Positions 1 through 6,631 of a DNA stretch of 9,253 nucleotides are shown in pieces (the first letter of the stretch is position 1; every line of letters starts with the position of its first letter). The notes under the pieces are model-generated. The model worked only from the letters and a program-made list of their open reading frames with translations, searched no databases and was not told where the DNA came from. The position numbers and the translations under genes were made by a program. The DNA is from Kiritimatiellia bacterium (GTDB taxonomy: Bacteria; Verrucomicrobiota; Kiritimatiellia; SLAD01), in the NCBI GenBank assembly GCA_007134175.1, contig SLLF01000043.1, positions 1-9,253 of the forward strand. Direction: 5' to 3'.

Positions 1-1586
1 ACCGCGAACAATGGGAAATCCATCTTCCGCTCCGTCCACGGGTCGTACCAGCCAACCGGCACATGGCGGGCGACGATGGCGACGCCGCGCTCGGCGTTCG
101 CGGGTATCGGTTCCTCGAACCGCAACAGCACCCTTACCCCCTGGTGATCAGGGAAGAGTTCAAACGCCAGTGCTTGTCCCTCGTCGTCGGTGGCCGATTC
201 CAAATTCCAGTCCGGCGGCATGCGGAAAGCCAGCTCCGCACAGGATGTGCCGGTTGGTGTCACGACGAACCCGCCGCGCCCCTCCAGGCCCTCGTCGCGC
301 AATAGCATCAACAGGTTGGAGACGATATCGAGCTGGTCGGAGGGCTGTGCGAATTCCGCAGCCAGCGTGAAATCCGGCGCGGGTGCAAAGAAGGCCAGCA
401 CTGGACGGCGTCTGGACCTAGCGGGCTCACCAGACAAGGCTTGGTCCAGCACATTCAAATCCAAGGGCACCAACCGATCCGGATCAGACGCCGCCAGTTG
501 CAAGCGGGTATCGAGCAGGAGACCTAGCACGGCAACATGGCTGGCCGCGTCCAGCGGCTCAAAGCGGGATAGCGACCACTGCGCGGGCGGCGGCCCGGAC
601 CGGAAGGCGTTGATCGTGACGGACACCACGTCCAGCGTTTCCTCCTGCAAACCGACGATCAATATCCGGTCGCCTGTTTCCTCTTCCACCCGCCATTCGG
701 CCAACTTGGGGGAGTCGACCTCGGCCACCTCGAAACCGGCGGGCAGGCGGAAGCGAAAGCGGTCTGCGGCCTGGTGCATGACCTCAAGGGAATACCGCCC
801 AGTCAAAAGTTCATAGGACGGCGTAATTTCGCTAATGAGCACACTGCGCACGGCGACCGCCCGCTCCTGGCGGCGCAACTTGCTGTTCAGGGTCAGTACC
901 AGACTCAAATCACCGTCCGACGGCAACAGTTCAAAGCGGGTTGTGTCGCTGGCCGCGTCGTACACGCGCTGAAGCACGTCGGCCCCGCTCCACAGATCAA
1001 CGTCGCCGCGCGCCTTGAGCTGCAGCCGGGCCGGGGCCGGCATGGGCAGGGCCAGGCTGATGGTTTGTCGGGCCGCATCGGTTTGGACCGGCACAGACGC
1101 CCGGACTGCGACCTCCCGCGTGCCGGGTCCTTCAACAAATAGGACAAGGCCCCTGTCATCCCCCGGCCCCATTGGGACGCCCTGTCCATCGATGGTGATG
1201 TGCTCGAGGTAGCAACCCCGCACCGGGAACGGCAGCATGTACCAACCCGCACTCAGCAGGTCCGCCGCCAGCGCACCCTCGATTCGGGCCAAATTCTCGC
1301 CAACCTCGATATGGTAATGAGCGCCAGTGAACAGGGCGGCGGTCGGTGGCTGCTCCTCGGCGGTCTGTTGTGCCCGTTTCAACAGCGACAAGAACTCTGC
1401 CCGCTCAAGCAGGACGCGGCGGGTACCCTCGCGCAGCAACAGGTCCAGTTCCTCGTAGGGCACCAACACTTCGAGGTAGGCAGCCGGGTCGAAATCTTCC
1501 GGCTTATCCGTCACATCCCCGGACGTTTGATATAGCCCCAGCCAACCAAGTTGCAGGGCGATCAGACCCACCAACCCTTTACGCAT
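1..1586 (-). CDS. Large exported beta-rich protein, partial (3' end outside window); paralogue of the upstream gene
   Basis: The frame is open from an ATG at 1586 to the window edge, giving 528 complete codons without a stop, so the C terminus is missing. I do not recognise a named family. The N terminus (MRKGLVGLIALQLGWLGLY) looks like a signal peptide or membrane anchor. Residues 39-74 carry a PY-type motif (VLVPYEEL, then VLLERAEFLSLL). A GWYMLPF...IDGQ block follows at 114-135, then strand-rich sequence with LPAGFEV at 281-287 and W298. The same blocks occur in the same order and at nearly the same residue numbers in the upstream 1,123-residue protein, so the two are paralogues. The start is chosen because AAGGAGG lies six bases upstream and because it overlaps the upstream stop (TAA at 1581-1579) by eight bases, which predicts translational coupling. 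Function is unknown; a periplasmic or surface role is inferred from the signal and composition. Confidence 0.85.
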   Translation of the reverse strand, partial: MRKGLVGLIALQLGWLGLYQTSGDVTDKPEDFDPAAYLEVLVPYEELDLLLREGTRRVLLERAEFLSLLKRAQQTAEEQPPTAALFTGAHYHIEVGENLARIEGALAADLLSAGWYMLPFPVRGCYLEHITIDGQGVPMGPGDDRGLVLFVEGPGTREVAVRASVPVQTDAARQTISLALPMPAPARLQLKARGDVDLWSGADVLQRVYDAASDTTRFELLPSDGDLSLVLTLNSKLRRQERAVAVRSVLISEITPSYELLTGRYSLEVMHQAADRFRFRLPAGFEVAEVDSPKLAEWRVEEETGDRILIVGLQEETLDVVSVTINAFRSGPPPAQWSLSRFEPLDAASHVAVLGLLLDTRLQLAASDPDRLVPLDLNVLDQALSGEPARSRRRPVLAFFAPAPDFTLAAEFAQPSDQLDIVSNLLMLLRDEGLEGRGGFVVTPTGTSCAELAFRMPPDWNLESATDDEGQALAFELFPDHQGVRVLLRFEEPIPANAERGVAIVARHVPVGWYDPWTERKMDFPLFA

Positions 1587-4500
1587 GGCCGTCCTCCTTG
1601 TCCTCGGCGGGCGTGCTGGCTTCCTGCTTCGGTGCCGGGACCGTGCGGTGGACCACTTTTTTACGGGCCGCGCGTGCCGTGCGCGCCGCGCGCCATTCCT
1701 GCAGCAAAGGCGAACGCGGCAAGGTGACCAGCAAATACCAAAGGGTCCAGATCAGCAGTATCGTAATCACGGCACCGGCTGTGGCTGAATTGATTACCGC
1801 GCGTGCGGCGCTGGGGGCGAATACACCGAGCATGACCAGCACTGTCAACAGTGCCCCGGTCGCCACCAGTCGGCGCGGCCCACTCGTCCACAAGAGCGCA
1901 ATGCCCAGTGCCACCCCGAGCAACGCCAGCACCAGACGCGGGATTGCGCGGTGCACCGTGGTGATGCGCAGGGCCCCGGCCTCACCGGTCGTCGGACGCA
2001 ATGCGCTGAAAAGGACGTTGCGGCCGTCGGTGGCGAAATTAGCCAGCGCCGCGTGGTCTCCCGCGACCCCTTCCGTTACCCAGCGCAACAAGGCATCGCT
2101 GGACCGCCGCGCGGCAGGCCAGGAATTCAGTCCGTCGGAGCGCCATACGATTTCATCCGTCCACGGACCTCGATGCCCCAGATACGTCCATTCCGCGGGG
2201 AAAAACAGCGAGAGTTTAACCTGTTGGATGGCGGGATCCTCGGGAAACTCCGGCGGGCGCAATACAGCGTCGCCCTGCTCCACCACGTAGCGCAGATCGA
2301 GGATGCACGCGTCGTCCGGCGATTGGGCCGTGAGCGGGACAAAATAGTGTCCCTCGGCACCCCGCTCCAGCGCAACGACTCGCCCGTTAATGCGGGCCGG
2401 CTCGGTATCGAAATGCACCGTGCCGGGCAACTGCACCGCCAACCGCTGCCGGGCGCTACGCAGACGGTAGATCGCCTGGACACTGGTCAACCCGCCGCGG
2501 GTCATGACCATGCGCACCACACCCCGCTCAATGCTGCTGGTCTTCACCTCCAACGGTTCGTAGCGCGTGGCCTCCAGCGTCAAGGCCCAGTCCTGATGAA
2601 ACTCGAAGGCGTGGGCGGCCTGCGGCGCCCTCAGCTCCGCGTTGAGATCGTAACGGGGATCGATCAACCGCAACCCCTCCAGCACCGCGCCCGGTCCCAC
2701 ATCAATCGATTCAGCCTTGGTCAGCACGATCTGGCCCCACGCCCGGTCGACCCCCAACGGGATCAGCCGGGGCACGGTCCACTCCACCGTACCGCCGATG
2801 TCCAGGTCGTCCATGCGGTCTTCCCAGACCAAGTGCACCGGGCGCGTCCCAAGAAATTCGGTTTCACCTTCAATGATCCACAAGACGTAACCCTCCGGCA
2901 GGATGACGCCGGCAGGCGGCTCCGTCGCGCTGCGCTGCCGCAGTTGCGGGGTATGGATGCGGAGGCGCCCGGCCATATCCTCGGGTACCGCCAGCATAAG
3001 CGATTGCACACCGCTATAGTCCACCTGATAGTTCAAGCGCGCTTCATAACGAATGCGTCCCGGCTCGACCCCCGCCACCACTCCTTGGAACACGCTGACA
3101 TGCGGCGGGCGGCGGGCCGCCGCCAGCAGCAAGGACACCGGATCGCCCGCGTAACGTAACGATAAAACCGAGCGCATGCCGCCCGGCATCGAGGTGCGCA
3201 GCACCCGTGTGGCCTCCTGCATCGACACGGGCTGCAAGCCCGTCAGCGTCTCGGCCTGGAGCCGCAGGCTGTCGTGAATGAACACCACCAGATAGCCCTG
3301 TTCCCATTCCACCCCTTCCACTAGTGCGCGCGGGATCGTCAGCGGAATTTGCGCCCAGTCGTCTCCCGGCTGACGCAGCTCAGGGTAGTCAAGCGGACGG
3401 CGCAGCATTACCCTGATACCGGTCGGGCCTTCGGGCCGGGCGGAAAGATTCACCGTCATGCGCCGCATCCCGTCAATGGAGTCGGCCAGATGGTATCCGT
3501 CCACGGCGGCAGGTTGCGCCTGGCTGGCGCCGTGTCCGGCAACCTCGCGCACTTCGAATCCCTCAGGAAGCAGCAGGTCGATCTCAAATACGCCCGCGCG
3601 GTCGATCCGGTGCACGCTCTGCCACACCATTTCCAGGTTGTCCGGTGCTATGTTGAGCGAGGTCAGGGCGTCCACGCGAATGCGTGGGGTCAGCGCTTCC
3701 AGGCGCAGATCGAGCTGGAACGGCAGGGCCGCGTAGCGTCCGGAAAACAGCCAGTCCTCATCCGTCAGTGTCGGCGGCAGGTCGCGGGCATCGAGTTGCG
3801 CCAACCCGTCGCGGCGCATCACCTCCCCGCGCAGGCCCGCCCCCAGGCGCACCGCTACCACGCCTTCCTGGCGCGAGGCGTCCAGGGCGCGCACCACCGG
3901 GACGTGGGCCACCTCTTCCACCGCGTGCCGTTCCAGCTCAATGAGTAACCGCTGGGTACCGCGGGCCGGTTCGAACAACTGGATCACGACCAGTTGGACG
4001 CCGTCCTGTTCCACCATCGTCCATTCCTGCACGTTGGCATTTTCCACGCCGAGTATGCGCTGGCCGAGGGGCACTTCCACGCGCAGCGCCGACAACTCGT
4101 CACGCCTGATGGCGTAGTCGAGCTGCACCGTAGTGCGGGTCAGCCCCTCCAGCATCTGCACCGTCTGTTCCGCTTGCACAGTGGCCAGGGCCTGCAGGCC
4201 GCGCGCGCCCTCCGCCCGGCGTGTCCAATGAATGGTTATTTGCGGGGCAGCGCCGACAAAGGCCAGTACGCGTGTCTCGTTGTCATCCATCGGTTGCGGC
4301 ACCGTCGTGGTCGCGACGGCCGGCTCGACCTGCACATTCACGCCCGGATCCGGCACCACGATTTCCCAGCGGCTCACCGGGGCCACCGGGCTGGCAAAAG
4401 TGAGGTGGTTGCGTCCCGGTTCCCGGCTGAAGCTTCGGGCGAACGTGAGCGCAAGGTGATAGGTGCGGGCTTCGTCGCCCTCATGGCGCAACAGCAATTC

Positions 4501-4950
4501 GTAGCCCGCGCCCGGCCCACCCACAAGGCGGGCCGGCTGTCCGTCAAGTTCCGCTTCAATCACCGCCACATCGCCCAGTCGCAGCGGAATCTTGTGCCAG
4601 CCCGGTTGCAGCGCCTCAATCACGATTTCCGCCGTCAGCTCCATCACGTCCGGACCCGCCCGGGCCACGCCCGACACCGATTTGATCAGTGCGCCCACTG
4701 GCGGCTCAGCCTCCGGCGGCCGGACTTTACCGGCCTCAGCCGCCTCCCAGAGCGTCATGAACTCCTCGTACGGCAGGAACACACCGCGGCCATCCTGTTC
4801 AAAAGCCTCCCACAGCTTATCGTAGGGAATGTAGATGCTGCGCGGCGAAGCCAGCGGTGAATCGGGTTCCAGGTCGGCCAGGCCTAGGAGGGGGACGAAA
4901 AGCACGGCGGCCAGCACCGTGCAAAAAAGGCCCAAACGCATCGTTTTCAT
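1579..4950 (-). CDS. 1,123-residue exported, C-terminally membrane-anchored beta-rich protein of unknown function
   Basis: I do not recognise a named family. Residues 1-25 form a signal peptide (MKTMR, hydrophobic core, likely cleavage after LGLA). Residues 38-73 hold two tandem half-repeats, IYIPYDKLWEAFEQDGRG and VFLPYEEFMTLWEAAEAGK. A GWHKIPL...LDGQ block lies at 117-138 and a P294...W310 block follows, then a very long strand-rich region with recurring phrases of the type LPEGFEV and LPEGYVLW. Three hydrophobic helices lie at about 1005-1021, 1028-1045 and 1056-1077. They are followed by a basic tail (EWRAARTARAARKK, then a Pro/Glu/Lys-rich end). With the signal peptide and positive charges in the TSGPRR loop and tail, the topology is a large periplasmic domain, three spans and a cytoplasmic C terminus. 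The start is supported by GGGAAGGA six bases upstream. It is the first gene of a two-gene operon with its own paralogue. A scaffold, glycan-binding or envelope-complex role is only a guess. Confidence 0.9.
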   Translation of the reverse strand: MKTMRLGLFCTVLAAVLFVPLLGLADLEPDSPLASPRSIYIPYDKLWEAFEQDGRGVFLPYEEFMTLWEAAEAGKVRPPEAEPPVGALIKSVSGVARAGPDVMELTAEIVIEALQPGWHKIPLRLGDVAVIEAELDGQPARLVGGPGAGYELLLRHEGDEARTYHLALTFARSFSREPGRNHLTFASPVAPVSRWEIVVPDPGVNVQVEPAVATTTVPQPMDDNETRVLAFVGAAPQITIHWTRRAEGARGLQALATVQAEQTVQMLEGLTRTTVQLDYAIRRDELSALRVEVPLGQRILGVENANVQEWTMVEQDGVQLVVIQLFEPARGTQRLLIELERHAVEEVAHVPVVRALDASRQEGVVAVRLGAGLRGEVMRRDGLAQLDARDLPPTLTDEDWLFSGRYAALPFQLDLRLEALTPRIRVDALTSLNIAPDNLEMVWQSVHRIDRAGVFEIDLLLPEGFEVREVAGHGASQAQPAAVDGYHLADSIDGMRRMTVNLSARPEGPTGIRVMLRRPLDYPELRQPGDDWAQIPLTIPRALVEGVEWEQGYLVVFIHDSLRLQAETLTGLQPVSMQEATRVLRTSMPGGMRSVLSLRYAGDPVSLLLAAARRPPHVSVFQGVVAGVEPGRIRYEARLNYQVDYSGVQSLMLAVPEDMAGRLRIHTPQLRQRSATEPPAGVILPEGYVLWIIEGETEFLGTRPVHLVWEDRMDDLDIGGTVEWTVPRLIPLGVDRAWGQIVLTKAESIDVGPGAVLEGLRLIDPRYDLNAELRAPQAAHAFEFHQDWALTLEATRYEPLEVKTSSIERGVVRMVMTRGGLTSVQAIYRLRSARQRLAVQLPGTVHFDTEPARINGRVVALERGAEGHYFVPLTAQSPDDACILDLRYVVEQGDAVLRPPEFPEDPAIQQVKLSLFFPAEWTYLGHRGPWTDEIVWRSDGLNSWPAARRSSDALLRWVTEGVAGDHAALANFATDGRNVLFSALRPTTGEAGALRITTVHRAIPRLVLALLGVALGIALLWTSGPRRLVATGALLTVLVMLGVFAPSAARAVINSATAGAVITILLIWTLWYLLVTLPRSPLLQEWRAARTARAARKKVVHRTVPAPKQEASTPAEDKEDGHA
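1593..1599 (-). promoter_or_regulatory. Shine-Dalgarno AAGGAGG of the downstream paralogue gene, inside the upstream coding region
   Basis: AAGGAGG is followed by a six-base spacer to the ATG at 1586. It lies within the last codons of the upstream gene, whose stop codon lies inside the first codons of this gene (overlap 1579-1586). This near-perfect site fixes the start and suggests coupled translation of the two proteins at related amounts. Confidence 0.8.
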
Positions 4951-4956
4951 ATTCGA

Positions 4957-5010
4957 TCCTTCCCGGTTAACCCACCGTCGAAACCCCAGCTACAGCCATG
5001 AACGGTTATA
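4957..5010 (-). promoter_or_regulatory. Possible promoter -10 and ribosome binding site of the two-gene envelope operon
   Basis: On the minus strand TATAAC (5010-5005) is a good -10 box, but no convincing -35 lies at the usual distance (TTCCTC at 17 bases is poor). It would give a leader of roughly 48 bases. GGGAAGGA at 4964-4957 is a good Shine-Dalgarno six bases before the ATG at 4950. The ribosome site is well supported; the promoter is tentative. Confidence 0.4.
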
Positions 5011-5058
5011 GCGCAAAGGAGGGTGATGAGGAAATGAAAACTACACCCCGCTTCAGTA

Positions 5059-5101
5059 GACGCGCACGATGGGCGCGTCCAGCCGGGCTCACCGCGCCCG
5101 G
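5059..5101. other. Two adjacent GC-rich hairpins in the intergenic region
   Basis: GACGCGC (5059-5065) pairs perfectly with GCGCGTC (5073-5079) around a 7-base loop. Three bases later CCGGGC (5083-5088) pairs with GCCCGG (5096-5101), also around a 7-base loop. No T-run follows on either strand, so these are not standard intrinsic terminators. They lie upstream of the presumed promoter of the minus-strand operon and could be part of a structured RNA, a protein site or repeat debris. Confidence 0.5.
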
Positions 5102-5196
5102 TTACAGCCAAGGGTTAGTGCGGGGGGGTACTTAGTCCCCTCCACACGTAGTCCCGATTCCCGCCAGCCCGAGGATCAACACCGGTTATTCATCTA

Positions 5197-5264
5197 CCGA
5201 GCTGGCGCTCGGTGTTCCCAGGGGGGGTTGGTCTGTTTCCCGGGTTCCCCGAGCGCCGGCTCGG
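5197..5264. repeat. Nested palindrome: two inverted 16-base arms, each itself a hairpin
   Basis: The left arm CCGAGCTGGCGCTCGG (5197-5212) and right arm CCGAGCGCCGGCTCGG (5249-5264) are reverse complements except for one position. Each arm is also palindromic on its own (CCGAGC, 4-base loop, GCTCGG). A further CCC/GGG pairing (5217-5219 with 5242-5244) lies inside. The element can fold as two small hairpins or one long hairpin. The layout resembles paired REP/BIME units, but no family is recognised and only one copy is seen here. No T-run follows, so a simple terminator is unlikely. Confidence 0.6.
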
Positions 5265-5276
5265 GTCTTTCAGCAA

Positions 5277-5302
5277 GCGAGATCCCTGCACAGGTCGCTC
5301 GC
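5277..5302. other. Imperfect dyad (GCGAG...CTCGC) next to the nested palindrome
   Basis: GCGAG (5277-5281) pairs with CTCGC (5298-5302), with an inner CCTG/CAGG pairing (5285-5288 with 5291-5294) and a mismatched interior. It continues the run of dyads that begins at 5059. Weak by itself; listed because five dyads occur in about 250 bases. Confidence 0.35.
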
Positions 5303-5370
5303 CACCCGTTGGAAGCGAAACGGCAAATGTTTATCAGGCCTTGGAAAACACTGCGCACTTGAAGAATGAA

Positions 5371-5397
5371 CCGCTGCGCCTCCGCGCCTCTGCGGGA
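5371..5397 (-). repeat. Dispersed repeat fragment, 'SRRGAEAQR' type
   Basis: Read on the minus strand, this segment would encode SRRGAEAQR. I recognise that string from many spurious small ORFs annotated in unrelated bacterial genomes and metagenomes, the mark of a short dispersed non-coding repeat. The surrounding frame has no ribosome site or protein-like composition. Recognition is from memory; only one copy lies in this window. Confidence 0.5.
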
Positions 5398-5451
5398 GAA
5401 ACGAAAATATCGCGGTGGATGATTCTCGCCCGCCAAGCGGCCTGGAGAATA

Positions 5452-5493
5452 ACGAGATTTTTCGACTACGCTTCCGCTCCGCTCAAAATGACA
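5452..5493 (-). repeat. Dispersed repeat fragment, 'CHFERSG' type
   Basis: On the minus strand this would read CHFERSGSVVEKSR, the familiar false translation of a widespread short intergenic repeat (beginning TGTCATTTTGAGCGGAGCGG). It sits 54 bases from the previous repeat fragment, and both recognised strings read in the same direction. No gene is supported here. Its mobility mechanism is unknown to me. Confidence 0.5.
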
Positions 5494-5541
5494 GAACGCA
5501 GGGGTGCGCGGAGTAGCCAAACATTGCGATTATTGGCTTCA

Positions 5542-5576
5542 TTCCGGCATTCGCGTTCTTTGGTGTTCATTCGTGG
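5542..5576 (+). repeat. 35-base direct repeat, copy A
   Basis: Matches 6597-6631 at 32 of 35 positions in the same orientation; it begins TTCCGGCATTCGCGTTC. Both copies give the false translation RHSRSL(V/A)FIRG on the plus strand. Copy A lies just beyond the 3' end of the outer-membrane barrel gene and copy B at its 5' end, so the pair brackets that gene. Confidence 0.85.
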
Positions 5577-5662
5577 TTCCTGTCTGCCGATTATAGGCCA
5601 TCCTTAAACGGCTGGGGGGAGACGCCGCCCGTGTAAGGGCTGCCGACAATAGCGGGGCGCTG

Positions 5663-6583
5663 CTAAAAGGTGATGCTGGCCGTCATGGCGACTGTCGCTC
5701 CGCCCGCCAGCCGTTCATTGAACAACGTCCGATTGTCCGCATCCCGCACGCGATAATCACGCCAAGGGGCATAGCCCATTTCCGCGCCGAACGTCATGCC
5801 GGGATTCGGCCGAAAAACCAAGGAACCCGTTGTCACGATCGCCTCCGACCGAAAGATACCACCCTGCCCCGGTCCATCGTCGTGCAAACGCACGGCATGC
5901 CGAAAATACTCGGTATTGAGCGCGGCCTCCCAGCGCCCGCGCTCATCCAGCGCATAGGCCAAATGCACGCCGCGCGTTGTCCGCAGTTTTAGTCGATCGG
6001 TGATCGTCCAGTTAACGGACGCGAACGGGAACAGCACGTTACGTTGCTCCAAGCGCCGCCCGGCCATGGCACCGATCCCGCATTGAACGCGTTCGGTCCA
6101 CTGATACTGTAAGAGAAAGCTCGCGGACCCGGTATACGAATCGCGGGCCGAGGCCTGGCCTTCCTGCGAACTGCGCGCCCCCACCATCGTAAACAGCGAC
6201 CAATCATTGCGCAGCGGTCCCATGTAGAGGAAGTTAACCCCCAGCGACTCGACACGATTCATCAAACCATCGACTGTATCCGTGCCCCGGAAGCGGTATT
6301 CGTCCCAGTCTTGCGAAACGGAGAGATTCAGCATCCCCCCCGGGGGCACCAGTCTGATGATGGCCCCCGTGACATCGTGATGCCGGATTGCAACGGATCC
6401 AGCGGCCGAGCGGAATCCTGTCCGGAATTGTGCGGAAGGCGTATAGCGGATGTTCAAGAAAACGGGCCGACTGTGTGCCCAGTTAGCGGTGCCATCAGGC
6501 TCCTCCGCGCCATCATCGGCGTCCGCGGAAAAGGGGAGCCAAACCAGCACACCAACAACTAGCAGACACCCGACTTTACTCAT
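5663..6583 (-). CDS. Outer-membrane beta-barrel protein, DUF6268-like
   Basis: The chosen start (ATG at 6583) gives 306 residues beginning MSKVGCLLVVGVLVWLPFSA, a clear signal peptide with likely cleavage after SADA. The mature part is alternating strand-like sequence rich in aromatics and Tyr/Trp girdle positions (SLFTMVGARSS, SFLLQYQWTERV, FPFASVNWTITDRL) and ends in ...MTASITF. A terminal Phe is the classic outer-membrane barrel assembly signal. Overall pattern and length recall the DUF6268 barrels common in Verrucomicrobia and Bacteroidetes; the family call is tentative. An ATG at 6625 would add 14 residues encoded by a dispersed repeat and would spoil the signal peptide, so it is rejected as the natural start, although the frame stays open there. 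The ribosome site is weak (GGAAAG about 11 bases upstream). The gene follows a toxin-antitoxin operon on the same strand. Cargo or transport role is unknown. Confidence 0.75.
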   Translation of the reverse strand: MSKVGCLLVVGVLVWLPFSADADDGAEEPDGTANWAHSRPVFLNIRYTPSAQFRTGFRSAAGSVAIRHHDVTGAIIRLVPPGGMLNLSVSQDWDEYRFRGTDTVDGLMNRVESLGVNFLYMGPLRNDWSLFTMVGARSSQEGQASARDSYTGSASFLLQYQWTERVQCGIGAMAGRRLEQRNVLFPFASVNWTITDRLKLRTTRGVHLAYALDERGRWEAALNTEYFRHAVRLHDDGPGQGGIFRSEAIVTTGSLVFRPNPGMTFGAEMGYAPWRDYRVRDADNRTLFNERLAGGATVAMTASITF

Positions 6584-6596
6584 CTTGATCAATACT

Positions 6597-6631
6597 TTCC
6601 GGCATTCGCGTTCATTGGCGTTCATTCGCGG
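6597..6631 (+). repeat. 35-base direct repeat, copy B, at the toxin/barrel gene junction
   Basis: Matches copy A at 5542-5576 with three mismatches. It contains the stop codon of the toxin frame (TGA at 6624-6622) and an ATG at 6625 that opens a 14-codon upstream extension of the barrel gene. The overlap between the two frames is therefore produced by the repeat and probably has no functional meaning. Confidence 0.85.

Noticed and set aside
1951..3159. Long plus-strand open frame of about 400 codons
   Set aside because: It is fully antisense to the 1,123-residue gene, lacks a ribosome site, and its composition (rich in Arg, His, Gln, Pro) is that of a shadow frame in GC-rich coding DNA.
3994..4860. 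Another long plus-strand frame opposite the N-terminal half of the large gene
   Set aside because: Same reasoning: antisense to a convincing gene, Arg/His-rich low-quality translation, no start signal.
5034..5135. Small plus-strand frame of 33 codons (MKTTPRFSRRARWARPAG...) with AAAGGAGGG upstream
   Set aside because: The purine run is too far from the ATG (11 bases from GGAGG), the frame runs through two hairpins, and composition is random-like. It overlaps the presumed promoter region of the opposite operon.
5194..5607. Open frames on both strands of the intergenic region
   Set aside because: Their translations are made of dispersed-repeat strings (SRRGAEAQR, CHFERSG, RHSRSLVFIRG) and hairpins, with no ribosome site; these are spurious ORFs.
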